A stretch of DNA of 64,000 nt from Psilocybe azurescens (Eukaryota; Basidiomycota; Agaricomycetes; Agaricales; Agrocybaceae). Of the stretch, positions 22,781 through 34,254 are shown piece after piece (the stretch's first letter is position 1; each line of letters starts with the position of its first letter). The notes under the pieces are model-generated. The model searched no databases and was not told the DNA's origin. It was given only the letters and a program-made list of their open reading frames with translations. Location: the NCBI GenBank assembly GCA_023853785.1, contig JAJIRX010000602.1:62001-126000 (forward strand). Direction: 5' to 3'. The translations under genes were made by a program, and so were the position numbers.

Positions 22781-25552
22781 ATGCCCCCAAACACGACATC
22801 TCTGGCGAAGGCAGCAAAAAAGCGAAAGCTTTGCAGAAAGTCGAGAAAAAGGAGACCAAGAATGCGTTAAAGGAAAAAGGAAAGTCCAAGTCTAAGAAAG
22901 CCAATGATTCAGATACCGACGACAACGATCTGGAAGGAATACTGGAAAAGGTGAGTCGCTTGATCGTCATTTGGCCCCAAATCTTAAATTGATCTCAAGA
23001 GTTATTTCAGATGCGGAAAGAATGGGAATTAGCACACACAGTCACAGAGGAGCTTGTTGAAGGACCACCGAGCCGGAGGGCTAATGCGACCTTGACCACA
23101 TGTCCGAACGGCAACCACTTATGGTGTATTGGTGGAGAATTCTTCAGCGAGGATGGAAAGGCTGTAAGCTTGATTAGCTCAATCGCTGTGCCACCAACTA
23201 ACCACGCATAGTACTTCTACAACGATACCTTTAGGTATACTCCAGAGAAAGACGAATGGCGGAAATTTGTTTCTCCTACATGCCCTGGCCCAAGATCTGC
23301 CCATGCTGTTGTCGCTTCACCCGGAGGAGGGGGGAAACTATTTCTATTTGGTATTAATCTCATCTCACTCTCTGATACGACGACAATATTTAGAGATTCA
23401 AGGAGGAGAATTCTCTTCTCTTCATCAGAATTCCTTCCACCACTACCGCGATTTCTGGTGTTTTGATATATCCACGCATTCATGGGATCGCATTGACACA
23501 AAGATACGCCCTACCGCACGATCTGGCCATCGGTAAGGCATATTCTTAGAACGACATATAAAATCTGAAGGACATCCAGCATGGCCGTCTGGAAACACCT
23601 GATCATCTTATTTGGAGGATTCTATGATCCTGGGCATCACCAGTGCGTCTTCAAAAGTTCTCCTTTACGGCGAGTTGAACGATTCGTAGCTCGCTATTTA
23701 AATGATCTCTGGGTGTTTGATACGCAAGAATATAACTGGACTCTGATAGAGATGAGCATAACGGTCTCCAGACCATCGTAAGTGTCTGGTACGAATTTTT
23801 GGTGGGGATACAGCGATAGCTCTTCAATAGGCCACGTAGTGGATTCTCCTTTCTTCCGTGTGCAGATGGAATCGTTCTGTATGGTGGCTACTGCAAAGAA
23901 TACGTCAAAGGCAAGCGGCCAGTAGGCGTTATGCTGGAAGATACATGGTTGCTCAGGTATACCTTCCGCTGATATCTCTGCCATATCTCGTTAATAAAGA
24001 CATCGTAGAATAACCATGCCTTCGGACGACACACCAGTATCGCCGGCCACGTCCACACCGAAGCCCACAAAGTCAAAACCTTCATCTTCCAAGCCATCGG
24101 CGAATATGCCGACGTTCAAATGGGAGAAGCGCAAGCGTCCATCAGACGCGTACGCTCCCTGTCTTCGTAGTGGTTGTACCATGGCGCTTTGGGCCGCCAA
24201 GGGAATGGGTATTCTGTTTGGTGGCGTGACTGACGAGGATACCAGTGAAGAGAGGCTCGATAGTGTTTTTGGAACGACCTGTAAGTCCCTTTGTCTCTTC
24301 ATCCAAGCTGGCAGTTCATGCTTTTTGGTGATGGAGGTATGGATATACGCTGGCTGGGAAGGGGAAATGGGTGAGCATGACATTGAAGAAACCAAAGGCT
24401 AAAGGAAGCAAAGGGCAAGGGAAGAAGCAGCCTAAGAAGAAAGCAACGGCGGACAAATGGGCAAAGGAGGATGTTAACAGTGATGAAGAAGTCGAACCAG
24501 TCGGCGCTGAACATGGCTCCTCTGTACCTGGATCAATCCTTGCAACCAGCAACGAACTTGCCGTCGACGACCCGCTTCTAACAGTCCCTTTGCCTCGCTA
24601 CAATGCAATGCTCGCCGTACTCAAGAACACACTGTTTATGTATGTCAAGGCTTTAAGTTTCATTATGATCTCTGTACTCAAGGGCCCATACCGTTTACGT
24701 TTCTTCCAACAGATATGGCGGGATATTCGAGAAAGGGTCGCGTGAGTATACCCTGGACGACTTTTACTCTTTACAAGTCGATAAGATGGACAGATATACC
24801 TGTTTGAAGAAATCCGAAGTAGTTATACCCGAAGGAGAGGAAGAGAGTAGTAGCGACGAGGATGAGGACGAGGATGAGGACGATGAAGAAGATGGAGAGG
24901 ACGATGAAGAGGATCTGGAAACTTTAATCGGCGCTGATGAAATTTCCGAGCGTAAAGACAAATACGAACCTGAGGAAGTCAACATTACGCTGACCAAAAT
25001 TGATGACGACGACGCAAATAAAGTTGCAGTTGATATCGAGTCAGTCTCCCTCATCGATCCCAGCAAGGAAACAGTGAACGTAGAGCAAGTAAGTCTTTGA
25101 GCGTCTCTAAAATGGACCAGATTGTTCTACTGATGGCGTTTAGAGCACACCACGTCCAGGGGAGACATTGGCCATATTCTATGCACGCTCCCGTAAGTGG
25201 AAAGTTTACCACTATATCGGTGCTTTCTTCGCTCTCAACACTGATATGTAGGAGACTACTGGACCCAGGAAGCCATCGGAAGCGGCGAGTCTGATCGCAA
25301 ACAACTCCGTCGGGTAGGATTTTTATTGGCGAAAGAAAGATACAGTATGTGCCAGCTCCTTGAGCAAGTGATATGTTTAGGCTTGCTGAGTTCGGATCCT
25401 TGTTCTGATATTAAGCTGAGTACAAGCCTATGCAGCAAGAGATAGAAAAGATACTGGAAGAGGCTGGTTTAGATGAAGAGGAAATGAGAAGAGGAGCAGC
25501 TGGTGGACCAACGGTTGCAGGTGCAAGCGGGGCCAGTCGAAATCGGCGTTAA
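22781..25552 (+). CDS. KLHDC4-type kelch-repeat protein, several introns and three indels
   Basis: A kelch beta-propeller protein of the KLHDC4 family, conserved in fungi and animals but of uncertain function. The start MPPNTTSLAKAAKK fits relatives if one A is restored in the A-run at 22816-22821, leading into KALQKVEKKETKNALKEKGK. Kelch blades follow: NATLTTCPNGNHLWCIGGEF, YFYNDTFRYTPEKDEWRKF, MAVWKHLIILFGGFYDPG, YLNDLWVFDTQEYNWTLIE, LYGGYCKEYVKGKRPVGVML, CTMALWAAKGMGILFGGVTD, YGGIFEKGSREYTLDDFYSL. A long acidic tract (24836-24925) precedes a C-terminus with LDEEEMRRGAAGGP. An extra G at 23632-23634 and a missing T at 24266-24270 also interrupt the frame. Domain order and length fit the family well. 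Confidence 0.85.
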
Positions 25553-25909
25553 CAATCCGAAGTTATTATTCTTGTTATAATAGTGTCTGGTACGCTACAA
25601 ATTCAAAATCCAAAATTTAATTTCCTGCCAAGTATGCCGATGCATTCAAATTCCCTGTTGTTGTCTCGTTCTTCACCCCTCAACCGACCCTCAACGTCCT
25701 CCCTCACAGATCTTTCAAAGTTTCATTGTCACGTGGGCTACCTATACGAACATTTTTCGTTTTCAACTTTGGTTATACTAATTCTACTAATACTATGTCC
25801 TAGCGAAGCACAATGAATCGAGAATATAAAAGAAGGTGAGGTAAAATGAGTGACTAGTAAGTAGCAGAATGTCAATTGAAATAGTAATAAAGTTCAAATC
25901 GCGGTGTCA

Positions 25910-27160
25910 TCATCCGTTACCGTGAAGCTCAGTCATAACATTATATATCTTGTAAAATGCATAAATTGGGATGGAAGTGACAAACGTAGCGCTGACCACC
26001 AGATCACCATATTGGACTCCCTTTGCTTGGGCGGCCTCATCAGCGATTGAATTTAACGCAAAAGCGATGCCCCATACAAAATATCCAACCGTACCCAAAA
26101 AAGAATACAGCAGACCTTGAATTATAAAGATAAAGAGCTGTCAGGACCGCTTGTGTGATGGGAAAACCTGGCCAACTCACCACAAGATGAAAGCGAAAGG
26201 TAACGCCACCAACGTCCAAAACGTGTCACCGGAGTTGTTTGCCTAATGCGGATATAATTAGTGGCTGTGCGGCTGCGCCATCATAAAAATTAAAAGTCTA
26301 AAAATAGATTAAACATACCGCCTTTCTCCACCTTTCGTTCATCACTCGGGTCTGCATGAAGCGGTCATTAGCCTGTACGTATAAGTGGCCTGATACAAGG
26401 CTGGCCATTGCAAGTAGGCCAGAAGCCACGATGAGAGCACGTGGTACCACGTTCATGTATACAGGTTGTATCTGGAGGATGACTGGTGCAGCGCTGGAAT
26501 TGCGGAGGGAAGGTGCTGTCATCAGGTTATGTTTGATGCTAGAATCATGTACATTGACAGAAGAACATACCCAATAAAAAAGACAGATGCAAGCTTGATG
26601 GTCTCCCATGCTTTTGACATGCTTTCCGCCTTGGCTTGGTACTGGCTGCTTATGATATGCAGGTCGCTCGATGCCAAATCGTTGGCAGCGGACTCCGGTT
26701 CTTCGTCAGGAACATAGTGGAATGCATAATAAAACACTTTTGCAGCAGGAAATATAGGTGCGTCTGATAGAATAATGATGAGGCGACGCATCCACATCAT
26801 ACCACGTCGTTGGATTTCGTGGGCGGTGTCGGAACAAAATACTCTAGAATAAAGATGATTGTAAGTTTTGATCGAAGACGAAGGGGAAATAGAAGCATTA
26901 TCTACCGAGAGGTTCGTAAAAAGTCATTATCATAATTATCTATGGATTGATCTGCGACTGGTGCGCCATTCCTGCTCAATGGACTCAGACCCATGTCATT
27001 ACTCCGCGATTAAAAGGAATACTACTCACTGGTCAAATTGGCTCAGCATCAAATCATCAGCACCAAATCTTCCATCTCCTGGATAAATATATACAGGTCG
27101 ACGTTCTGTGGATATACATGTCTGGGGGAGTTGAAGTTCGGAGCTTTGGGTGTCGTTCAT
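25910..27160 (-). CDS. Hypothetical multi-span membrane protein, five or six exons
   Basis: Family not recognised. Exon 1 starts MNDTQSSELQLPQTCISTER (27160) and ends QFDQ at a GTGAGT donor. A middle exon reads RRGMMWMRRLIIILSDAPIF, then AAKVFYYAFHYVPDEEPES. Others contain NVVPRALIVASGLLAMASLV, NNSGDTFWTLVALPFAFILW and LGTVGYFVWGIAFALNSIAD, ending KIYNVMTELHGNG at 25910. I count at least four strongly hydrophobic helices, so it is an integral membrane protein; the compartment is unknown. Exon joins near 26830-26990 are uncertain. The tail faces the 3' end of the kelch gene. Confidence 0.55.
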
Positions 27161-28499
27161 GGTTTTTCGTGAAGAAAGAAAATAAAGGCAGACTTTGAAG
27201 AAAGAAAGTAGAAATGGGATACCGATCTGGGCTCGTACTCTACCCTTTATCAGCTCAAACCTTGCTATACATAGCTAGAAGAAGCTTAGATTTCTGCATG
27301 CCATGCGTAGATCGTCTCCAATAGTGCCCTGCCGTGTTGTATGTGTAATCTATTTACAGTGCAGTCCAAGTACGCAGTTCTTCGCGGCTGACCAAGAGTT
27401 TGGATATTTAATTATAGGTCTTGCTGGTACGGTGCGCTCGTCTCACATGATATTCTCTATGTATCGCTGGGTATTAGTACCCTCTACCCAGATACCAATC
27501 AAGGCCATTTTCTCCATATCTTGCTTAGACGCGCATGGGATTCCATTGCATCGACGTCAATCATTACCGGTTATGACTCGAACCCATTAAAGGATTGTCG
27601 CAGACCGGTTTTCCCGAGCAGGCCTGGCTTTAAGGTTGACAGTGAAGATCAAACGTGGAGGTGACTACCTTGGGGGAGATGAACGCGCGAAAAAAAAAGA
27701 CGTCGAGCAACATGATGTAATTCTCTGTACTCGTAGAAGTTTGATAGATGTGATGCCGGCATAGTAGTGGCGTCGACGATGTTGCAGTGCTATCCTTGCC
27801 ACAAGAACGGTCGAGTCAGCAATGAGGTAGCCTCGTGCCACATCGAACATGAGGTTCGGGGGCGATGCGCCTTTTGGCCTATTACACCGGAACAGGAAAA
27901 CAGGCGGCGGATGTGCTGGAAGCTAACATTGAGAGGCGTCCAGTAGGCCATGGTCAAGTTGAACATAGAGAGTGGGCCATGTTCGAGGATCGTGTATGAT
28001 CTCTTAGATTGTACTATGAAAAAATTATCATATCACCACTTCATGGATGAATTATTTTTTAGGCGGCTTGGGCACTGCCCTCCAGGCCGCCGCAGACGAC
28101 ATCGGATACTCGCCCAATCGTCCCATCTTCAATTCTGTCAATATCATACTCGTACATTGTTCTCTTTACGGTTCTCCTAGAAGGGCCATCACAGAACAGA
28201 AAAAAAAAGACAATGCCGATGAGGCAATATACAAATTGATCAAATTTATTACACGTATATCCGTAACAGACGCCCGCCCACTCCACAGCATAGCAATACC
28301 GGGGGTAGAAAGCCCGTCCTCAATGACAAACCACCACCGAGCTTCCAATCCCCGAGCCCAACGCCACGGGCTCAAACCCCCAACCCACGAAAAACCCCAT
28401 GCCCAACACGCAATAAAAGATGTCCACGAGATACCTCTATCGCCGCAGTCGCCGTCGCCCCAACCAGCACGGCGGCCAACAATACCACACCACGTACAC
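27161..28499. other. Intergenic, 1.3 kb
   Basis: No gene was recognised. Long open frames on the plus strand near 28047-28766 run antisense to DNAJC3 and are judged to be shadows of its Gly/Gln-rich C-terminus. Confidence 0.45.
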
Positions 28500-30520
28500 C
28501 TACTGTCCGTGACTGAAATGGAACTGGAACCCGCCCTGGCCTCCAGGGAAGCCCCGTGGCATGCCTCCACCAAACTGGCCGCCACTGAACCCGCCCTGTT
28601 GCTGCTGGAAGAACTGCGCAAACGGATGCTGGCCGTTCGCGAATGGGTGTCCGCCCTGCTGGGCCATGGGGTCCATGGGATCCTCGCCGTTGTCGAAGCG
28701 CTGCCGCAGCTCGGGGTTGGAGAGCACTTCGTATGCCTCGTTGAGCAGCGCCATTTTGGCTTCTGAGCCACCTTTGTCGGGGTGTGCGCTCTTGGCTGCT
28801 TTACGGCTGTAGACGAGCATGAAAATGATGGTAAGTTTAATTTGTTGCAAAGAGAATGGACAAAAACAGAAACAACATACAAAGCTTTCTTGATCGTCTT
28901 CGCGTCCGCGTCTCTCGAGACACCAATAATCTTATAATAATCCTTCTGCTTGCTCTGTTTCAGCAGCTTCTGGGCTTTTGAAGTCGTTGGTGAATCTACA
29001 AAACAGGGCAAATAATAGGTCAATATATGCGCGTTTGAGCTCTAGCCACCAGAAACCGCCCATGGAGCATAATAAATGCAAACAACGGGTCCGGTATGTT
29101 ACACACAACTTACCTCTCTATCTGAACGCCCACTGCTCTCGAATGCCCTCTCCAGCGTCCGCACAGCGTCTTCCCACTCCTCCTTCGCCAACAACGCCTC
29201 ACCACGACCTATAAGTCCGTCGACATCGTCGTTGCACCCATCCAGCGTCAGCAGCTCGTCGCACCACCGTTCCATCTGCGTCTTGTACTCTGCCGAAGAC
29301 TTAACGGTATCCGAAAGGTGGGTATACGATTTGCAGAGGGATCTGACGAGCTTTTGGCGCTGAGGTGAGACTTTTGAGGCGAGAGGTAAGTGGATATGGG
29401 GCGTTTTCTTGTTCTTCTTCACGGTGGTTGGTGATGGTTGGGGGATACTGGCTTGGATGAGGGTAGGAGGGACGAGGGGGAGTATTTCTTTCTCTTCGCC
29501 GACGTGGGACAGCATAGCTTCCTCCCATCGCTTCCAGAGGTCGCCGTTCTTGCCGCCTTCTGGGCTGAGGAGGAGCTTGATGATGCCGCGCCAGTCTGAT
29601 TTAGCCAGGAGATCGTCGAGTTGTGCGAACGATTTGTCGAAGGATTTTAACATGCGACGCAAACTTAGACATGGTTTGGAGTCGGGATCGTAGTGCAGAC
29701 ATTGCTTGAGGGTGTTAAGGGGAGCAGGCGATGGCGGGAGGAGGAAATATGATAATCGGAATATATGTGTGAGTAGTTGAGTGGAGGGTTGTAACAGGTG
29801 AGAAAGGCGACTGCAGGAAATTGATTAGATCGAGGTCGCGATTGCGAGGAAACATTTGAAACCCACGTCAGGTCGCCGACACTGCTTTCGACATCACCAG
29901 CTGCGAGCGAACATTCTGCTCGCCATGTTCTAATCTCGAGAGAGTGGCTCGCCACTCGCAGTGCCTGAGTTGCGCTCTCTACGCAGGCATTCCAGAGCTC
30001 TGCGTTACGCTCTTTCTCGGCTTTCGATTTAAGCTTCTCCCCTTCCTTCATGTCTGCATCCAGCTCTTCGGCCTCCTTATCGTTTCCTTTTGCCTTGACA
30101 TAGGCAGCGAGGGATGTCTTGGCGAGTGAGAATTGGCCATCGCGGGTGAATATCCGCGCCTTCATTAGGTGGGCATTATCGAAGGTGTTTGAGGTAAGTG
30201 AGAGAACTTTATCAAAGTCCTCCAATGCTGAATTATGTCTCTGCAATGAATAGTATGCGGTAGCGCGTTTGTAGTAGAGAAGATAATCTGCAGGCGATTG
30301 ATCTGTGTGGGGTTAGTATTCGGTTGAAGTGTCTGTGGCATCGTGGAGGCTGACCTATGGCTTCGGAGTATATCTTGGCAGCCTCGCTGAACAGGCCTGA
30401 TGATAGAAGGACGTTGGCCTTGTTAATGAGTGGTTGGAGTCCTGGAGGATATAAGCCCGAATCAGCAGAGGCAGGGTTGGCTAGTAAAAGCAACAGAGGA
30501 GTGAGTGTGAAGAGCCTCAT
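28500..30520 (-). CDS. DNAJC3/P58-type ER co-chaperone (TPR plus J domain)
   Basis: A lumenal ER co-chaperone that hands unfolded proteins to the Hsp70 BiP. It starts MRLFTLTPLLLLLANPASA, a clear signal peptide. TPR repeats follow: GLQPLINKANVLLSSGLFSE, YYKRATAYYSLQRHNSALED, NAHLMKARIFTRDGQFSLAK, VESATQALRVASHSLEIRTW, and more to AKEEWEDAVRTLERAF. The J domain reads KQKDYYKIIGVSRDADAKTI, with the essential HPD in KSAHPDKGGSEAKMALLNEA. After it comes a Gly/Gln/Phe-rich tail ending FQFHFSHGQ. There is no KDEL/HDEL-type end, as is common in this family. Introns lie near 30300, 29880, 29030-29110 and 28810-28885; the frame is clean throughout. Confidence 0.92.
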
Positions 30521-31147
30521 GATTCCGGTAATATGTATAAGATTAAGCCAGCGCAGAGGATGTCTATGGCCTTCAGATAACGAAGACGACGATAGAGAGA
30601 GGGGTGGAAGGGGAAGAAAGAAGGGAAGAGAAGGATAGATGTAATTGTTAGTTCAACCGTTGGAGCTTCGGATATATTTGTCGAAAGCCATCAAGGACAC
30701 GTAGAGCGTCCCACGGTCACACTACGTTTTTGCCTCCGTGTCTGCCACTGGATCTAATCTTATCGGCTTTCTTCCCGGGTTTGGGCTCAACATGATCCCC
30801 TGGGGTAAACGTATTTGCCCATCGACACTGAACACTGTATAACAGCATTAAAGCAATCAACGTTGAATATAATCGGACGAAGGTACACACAAAATACAAT
30901 TGACGAGATAATTGAACCGACCGGCCAATCCTCGTCAAATATCTGGGAGGGGCACAAGGGCAGCACTGTGCCACGAATCATGTGCTGTCCCTTACCGATT
31001 GATGTGCATCAATACTGCTGGCATCAAGGGAAGCAACTGTATGTCTCGGTTGCTTTTCAATGTGATAGTCGGTATCTTGAAAGCTGGAGAAAACATAAAC
31101 CTTGACGATAAGTATTCGTATTGAGTAGGTGGAAAGCAAGGTATCAA
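30521..31147. other. Intergenic, DNAJC3 promoter side
   Basis: About 630 bp between the DNAJC3 start and the tRNA-Gly gene. It should hold the DNAJC3 promoter. No other element was recognised. Confidence 0.45.
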
Positions 31148-31232
31148 GCATTAATGGGGTAGTGGTAACCTGGGTCGTTGCCATTCGAGTGATAAGCTCG
31201 ACCCGCCGGGGGTTCGATTCCCTCTTAATGCA
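31148..31232 (+). tRNA. tRNA-Gly (GCC) with short intron
   Basis: The 85-base gene folds as a cloverleaf. Acceptor GCATTAA pairs with TTAATGC plus discriminator A, and the D arm has GGTAGTGGTAACC. Anticodon stem GGTCG/CGACC holds loop TTGCCA..T with anticodon GCC. A 14-base intron sits after position 37, the standard place for fungal tRNA introns. The T arm is GGGGG-TTCGATT-CCCTC, giving a good B box (GGTTCGATTCC). Confidence 0.85.
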
Positions 31233-31238
31233 GGCTTA

Positions 31239-31272
31239 TGTGATGCATATAAAATCGCTTATATGCATCACA
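31239..31272 (+). other. Perfect 14-bp hairpin just after tRNA-Gly
   Basis: tgtgatgcatataa (31239-31252) is the exact reverse complement of 31259-31272, with a 6-base loop. It begins seven bases past the tRNA, where a Pol III terminator would be expected. No run of four or more T follows on the plus strand within about 150 bases. Confidence 0.6.
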
Positions 31273-31581
31273 CAAACTTTGCTCTGCTCTGCTTTGGGCT
31301 CACCTGCATGCTTTCTGTTTCCTGATGATGAGAGTGTGATAAATTTAGACCTCTTACGTTAAGCATGCTTTCGATTAGAACTTAGTATGATAATGTCTAT
31401 CGATTACAAGAGTCAAGACCAGTACAACTGAATCCAACAAAAATTAAAGACTATTTAAGTATCGAGTACAGTTAACTTCAACGCCCTTTTGCTTCATCTG
31501 AGCGTTGAGGGCGTTAGATCTGGTGACGTTGTGCTAAGAAAGCCGTTGTATCGTACTTATTGCTCTAAGCAAAACGGAATG

Positions 31582-31586
31582 AAAAA
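31582..31586 (-). terminator. Pol III oligo-T terminator of tRNA-Leu
   Basis: On the minus strand a run of five T follows the tRNA-Leu 3' end within a few bases, the usual RNA polymerase III stop. Confidence 0.6.
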
Positions 31587-31589
31587 GTC

Positions 31590-31698
31590 TGACAAGAGTG
31601 GGACTTGAACCCACGCAACATTACGTTATGAGAAAACCCGCTCTAAGCAGGCAAGCTTAAGCTTGAGTCACACGCCTTAACCGCTCGGCCATCTTGCC
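31590..31698 (-). tRNA. tRNA-Leu (CAA) with intron
   Basis: On the minus strand the gene starts GGCAAGATGGCCGAGCGGTT, a class II tRNA start with an A box. Acceptor GGCAAGA pairs with TCTTGTC (one G-T), followed by A. Anticodon stem TGTGA pairs with TCATA. The loop begins CTCAAG, giving anticodon CAA, and is interrupted by an intron of roughly 30 bases. A long variable arm precedes T arm GTGGG-TTCAAGT-CCCAC. Leu-CAA tRNAs carry introns widely in fungi. Confidence 0.82.
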
Positions 31699-32952
31699 AT
31701 GATGCCCAAGAAGAAAGCGACCTCGTCGCGCTCGCATCCTTGTTGTAAACCTACTATAAGGTTGGGCTTAGGTTGGGCCCTGGGTATGTATAGATATTCA
31801 TTACGCATTCATATTCTATGATTAATGGAACTCACTCGGCTGCATAGAGTACCGGTGAATCCATTTCACGGAGGTTGCTTTCTCTGTGCAGCGATCGCAG
31901 TAACTAGAAAGTACATCAATATACTTTGTTGCAGTGCGCAGTGACTACAGAATATGATATGTCATGAAATATTTCATCGTTGAACACTATCAGATCGGCA
32001 ATCGTTCATTGTATTCTATGAAGACAGTGGATATGACTTGCCGCAGCGCCAATGATGTCATCGAGATGCGGAGATCACGTGCCGGTAAGCCTTATGATTT
32101 TTCAAGTTTACTTCAAACAACAATTCTTGGGTTCCGTGTCCTCAGGATCACCATGTAGGCGAATATATATGATTACTATACCGGAATTTATCTAGCCGAT
32201 GCGACGCGTTTTAAAATTGTGCTATAATAAAGCCATAATAAAGCCAAGTCCCCAAGTCATGTCGCAGAAAAATGAATAGGCGCCCGTGACCTGTCCAAAC
32301 CACGACATGGCTTTGACTACAAAGCGGTCATTATAGACGCGGTTCGTTAAAGAAGCCATTATCGAAAATGCTGACCAATCTACAGAAAAACTGGTTGTCG
32401 TTAGTATTAGTAAGTCGCCTGATACAGTACAAACCCAACAGTCGCCACTTGCAAGGTTCTTACAAATGCCTATGCATATGCATTGCAGCGAGCGTGACAG
32501 CGGACATATATCCGCGCCCGGACAGCTCATCTGGCCCACACCCGCCAATCCATGTCAGCGCATTATATTCCGACTGCCAGAGAGGGCCGGATCCGGGGAT
32601 GCCAGCCACCGGATCACTGCTACAGTCCGGGCACGGACGTCGATCTCGAGAGCTTACTTTTCAACGGACGTACACAGTCAACATCAGCAAATCCTGATTT
32701 TTTTGTGCTAAAAATAGCACAAAACGATGCTACCGAGTACTATGTAGTACTACATAGCATGCCCTAGTATCATAGCAAAAGTCCCCCTCTACGTAGTGCT
32801 ATGTAGTGCTAGCTAGCATCCCAAGGTTTGCTGATGAACGTATGCATTCTGCGGAAGGGTGTACTTGTATATAGAATCAAAATAGGATTGACAGGTTTAT
32901 TCATAGATAGTAGATCACACGCCCGCTGTCAGTGGCACTGCCGCGCCAAGTA
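31699..32952. other. Intergenic spacer up to the MITE
   Basis: No gene is assigned. At 32222-32370 the minus strand has a hydrophobic stretch (MASLTNRVYNDRFVVKAMSW, then GLGFIMALL) that faintly recalls the membrane protein at 25910-27160 and may be a relic. A cluster of short palindromes lies at 32705-32830. Confidence 0.4.
32705..32830. repeat. Cluster of short palindromes
   Basis: Several inverted repeats built on the same words sit together. gtgctaaaaatagcac is at 32705-32720. The perfect 18-base palindrome ctatgtagtactacatag is at 32740-32757. A related ctacgtagtgctatgtagtg followed by ctagctagcat is near 32792-32820. They look like nested remnants of one inverted-repeat element; no protein is encoded. 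Confidence 0.55.
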
Positions 32953-33479
32953 AGGTAGACGACTTTCATAATCGAATAGCATCACGTGGTGTTATTTCGT
33001 GTGACATCCTTGATCAAATCGGGAAATAAATGCACGGAAAAACAACGGAACATTCATAGAATTTGTTGTAGGCCATTAAATGAAATTCCGCTACTAGTTT
33101 TTATTAAGATACATGTTAATTATATGCTTGCAAATTTGGGTAATAATTGAGTAAGGACTGAAGGAGTTTAAACATTTTCAAAAAGATGCCTCGGATTGGC
33201 AGGCAGATAATGATCCCACGCTGATACTCTTCTTTCACCATGGTCCACAATAACAACGCATTTTTGTTATTCCTCCTCCAAATTTGGACTTTTTGCAAGA
33301 ATATTTTTGAATTCATGTAACACATACTATTTACTACAAAATCTAGTAGCCAAAAGTGCGAAAAGCCTCCCATAATTTGAGATAATGTCCACTTTATCGT
33401 ATTTTTGTGAAAAGTTGCCTATTTCAGACGGTGTCACATAGACCACGTGATGCTATTCGATTATGAAAGTCGCCTACCT
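32953..33479. mobile_element. 527-bp MITE with 38-bp terminal inverted repeats and TA target duplication
   Basis: The left end (32953-32990, aggtagacgactttcataat and the 18 bases after it) is repeated inverted at the right end (33442-33479) with one mismatch in 38 bases. TA flanks both sides (32951-32952 and 33480-33481), the target duplication of Tc1/mariner-type elements. Inside the repeats, subterminal words (gtgtgacatc and its partner gtgtcacata) also mirror each other. The interior is AT-rich and encodes no transposase, so it is non-autonomous. The near-perfect ends suggest recent insertion. Confidence 0.85.
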
Positions 33480-33481
33480 TA

Positions 33482-34254
33482 GTCATCCGTGTCGGACCTC
33501 CGTCCGTAGGACGACTGAGTATACCATTGACTCAGCATCGAACACCCCGAGAGCTGGATTACCTCGGTATGTATGCATTGCAGCTGTTCAATGTTAACAG
33601 AGCTTTGTGATGTATTTGGTAGTCTGACCCAGCTAGAAAATTCTCGATTACCGCAGCGACGAATGTGAACATAGAACCTTGTGGTCAGTAAGTACGCGTC
33701 ATCTAGTCCAACTGTGATATCTGTAGTAGGCTCAAATCCATCGTATGTCCGCGAGCAGCTCTCTGACGCTTTTATAAGCGTCCGGTTGTCGACGATAGCC
33801 AGGTATGCAGGTATCGGAGGAGTACAAATACTGCGAGCCGAAAGAGCGGAACGTTCTCGCTCACTATACGTGGCCATACCTATTAGTAATTCAGACTTTC
33901 AAAGGAAACCGGGCTCTGTGGAGGGCGCTAGATGGAACTCTCTGAGTGATTTGGTCACCACTTTCTAGCTGCCATTGGAGTCACTGCCCCTGACGGCTAC
34001 TGCGGGGCATGCATCGCCTTTAGCGGTTTTCAGCACTAAGTCGTGGCCCCATGCTTATCTTATTATATCACGCTTGCTGATATATTGAAAGTATAAAGAC
34101 ATTCCATACCACTATAGTCGCAGTCATGAAAGCTCTGTGTTTTCATTCTCTTGGATCTCTGCTCCCTTGCGGTCCTTGTCACGACTCTTCCAAACCTCGC
34201 TGACCTAGGGACTCGAAGCCACCAGCGACTCAGTTTCCTTCTCGACTTCATCCA
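33482..34254. other. Intergenic between MITE and membrane-protein gene
   Basis: A 132-codon open frame on the minus strand (33479-33877) runs into the MITE end. It has no recognisable motif or clear codon preference, so it is not called a gene. Nothing else was seen. Confidence 0.4.

Noticed and set aside
28047..28766. 239-codon open frame on the plus strand
   Set aside because: It runs antisense to DNAJC3, whose Gly/Gln-rich tail and J domain explain the open frame; its own product has no motif.
33479..33877. 132-codon minus-strand frame ending at the MITE border
   Set aside because: No motif, no good splice partners, and it runs into the transposon end, so probably chance.
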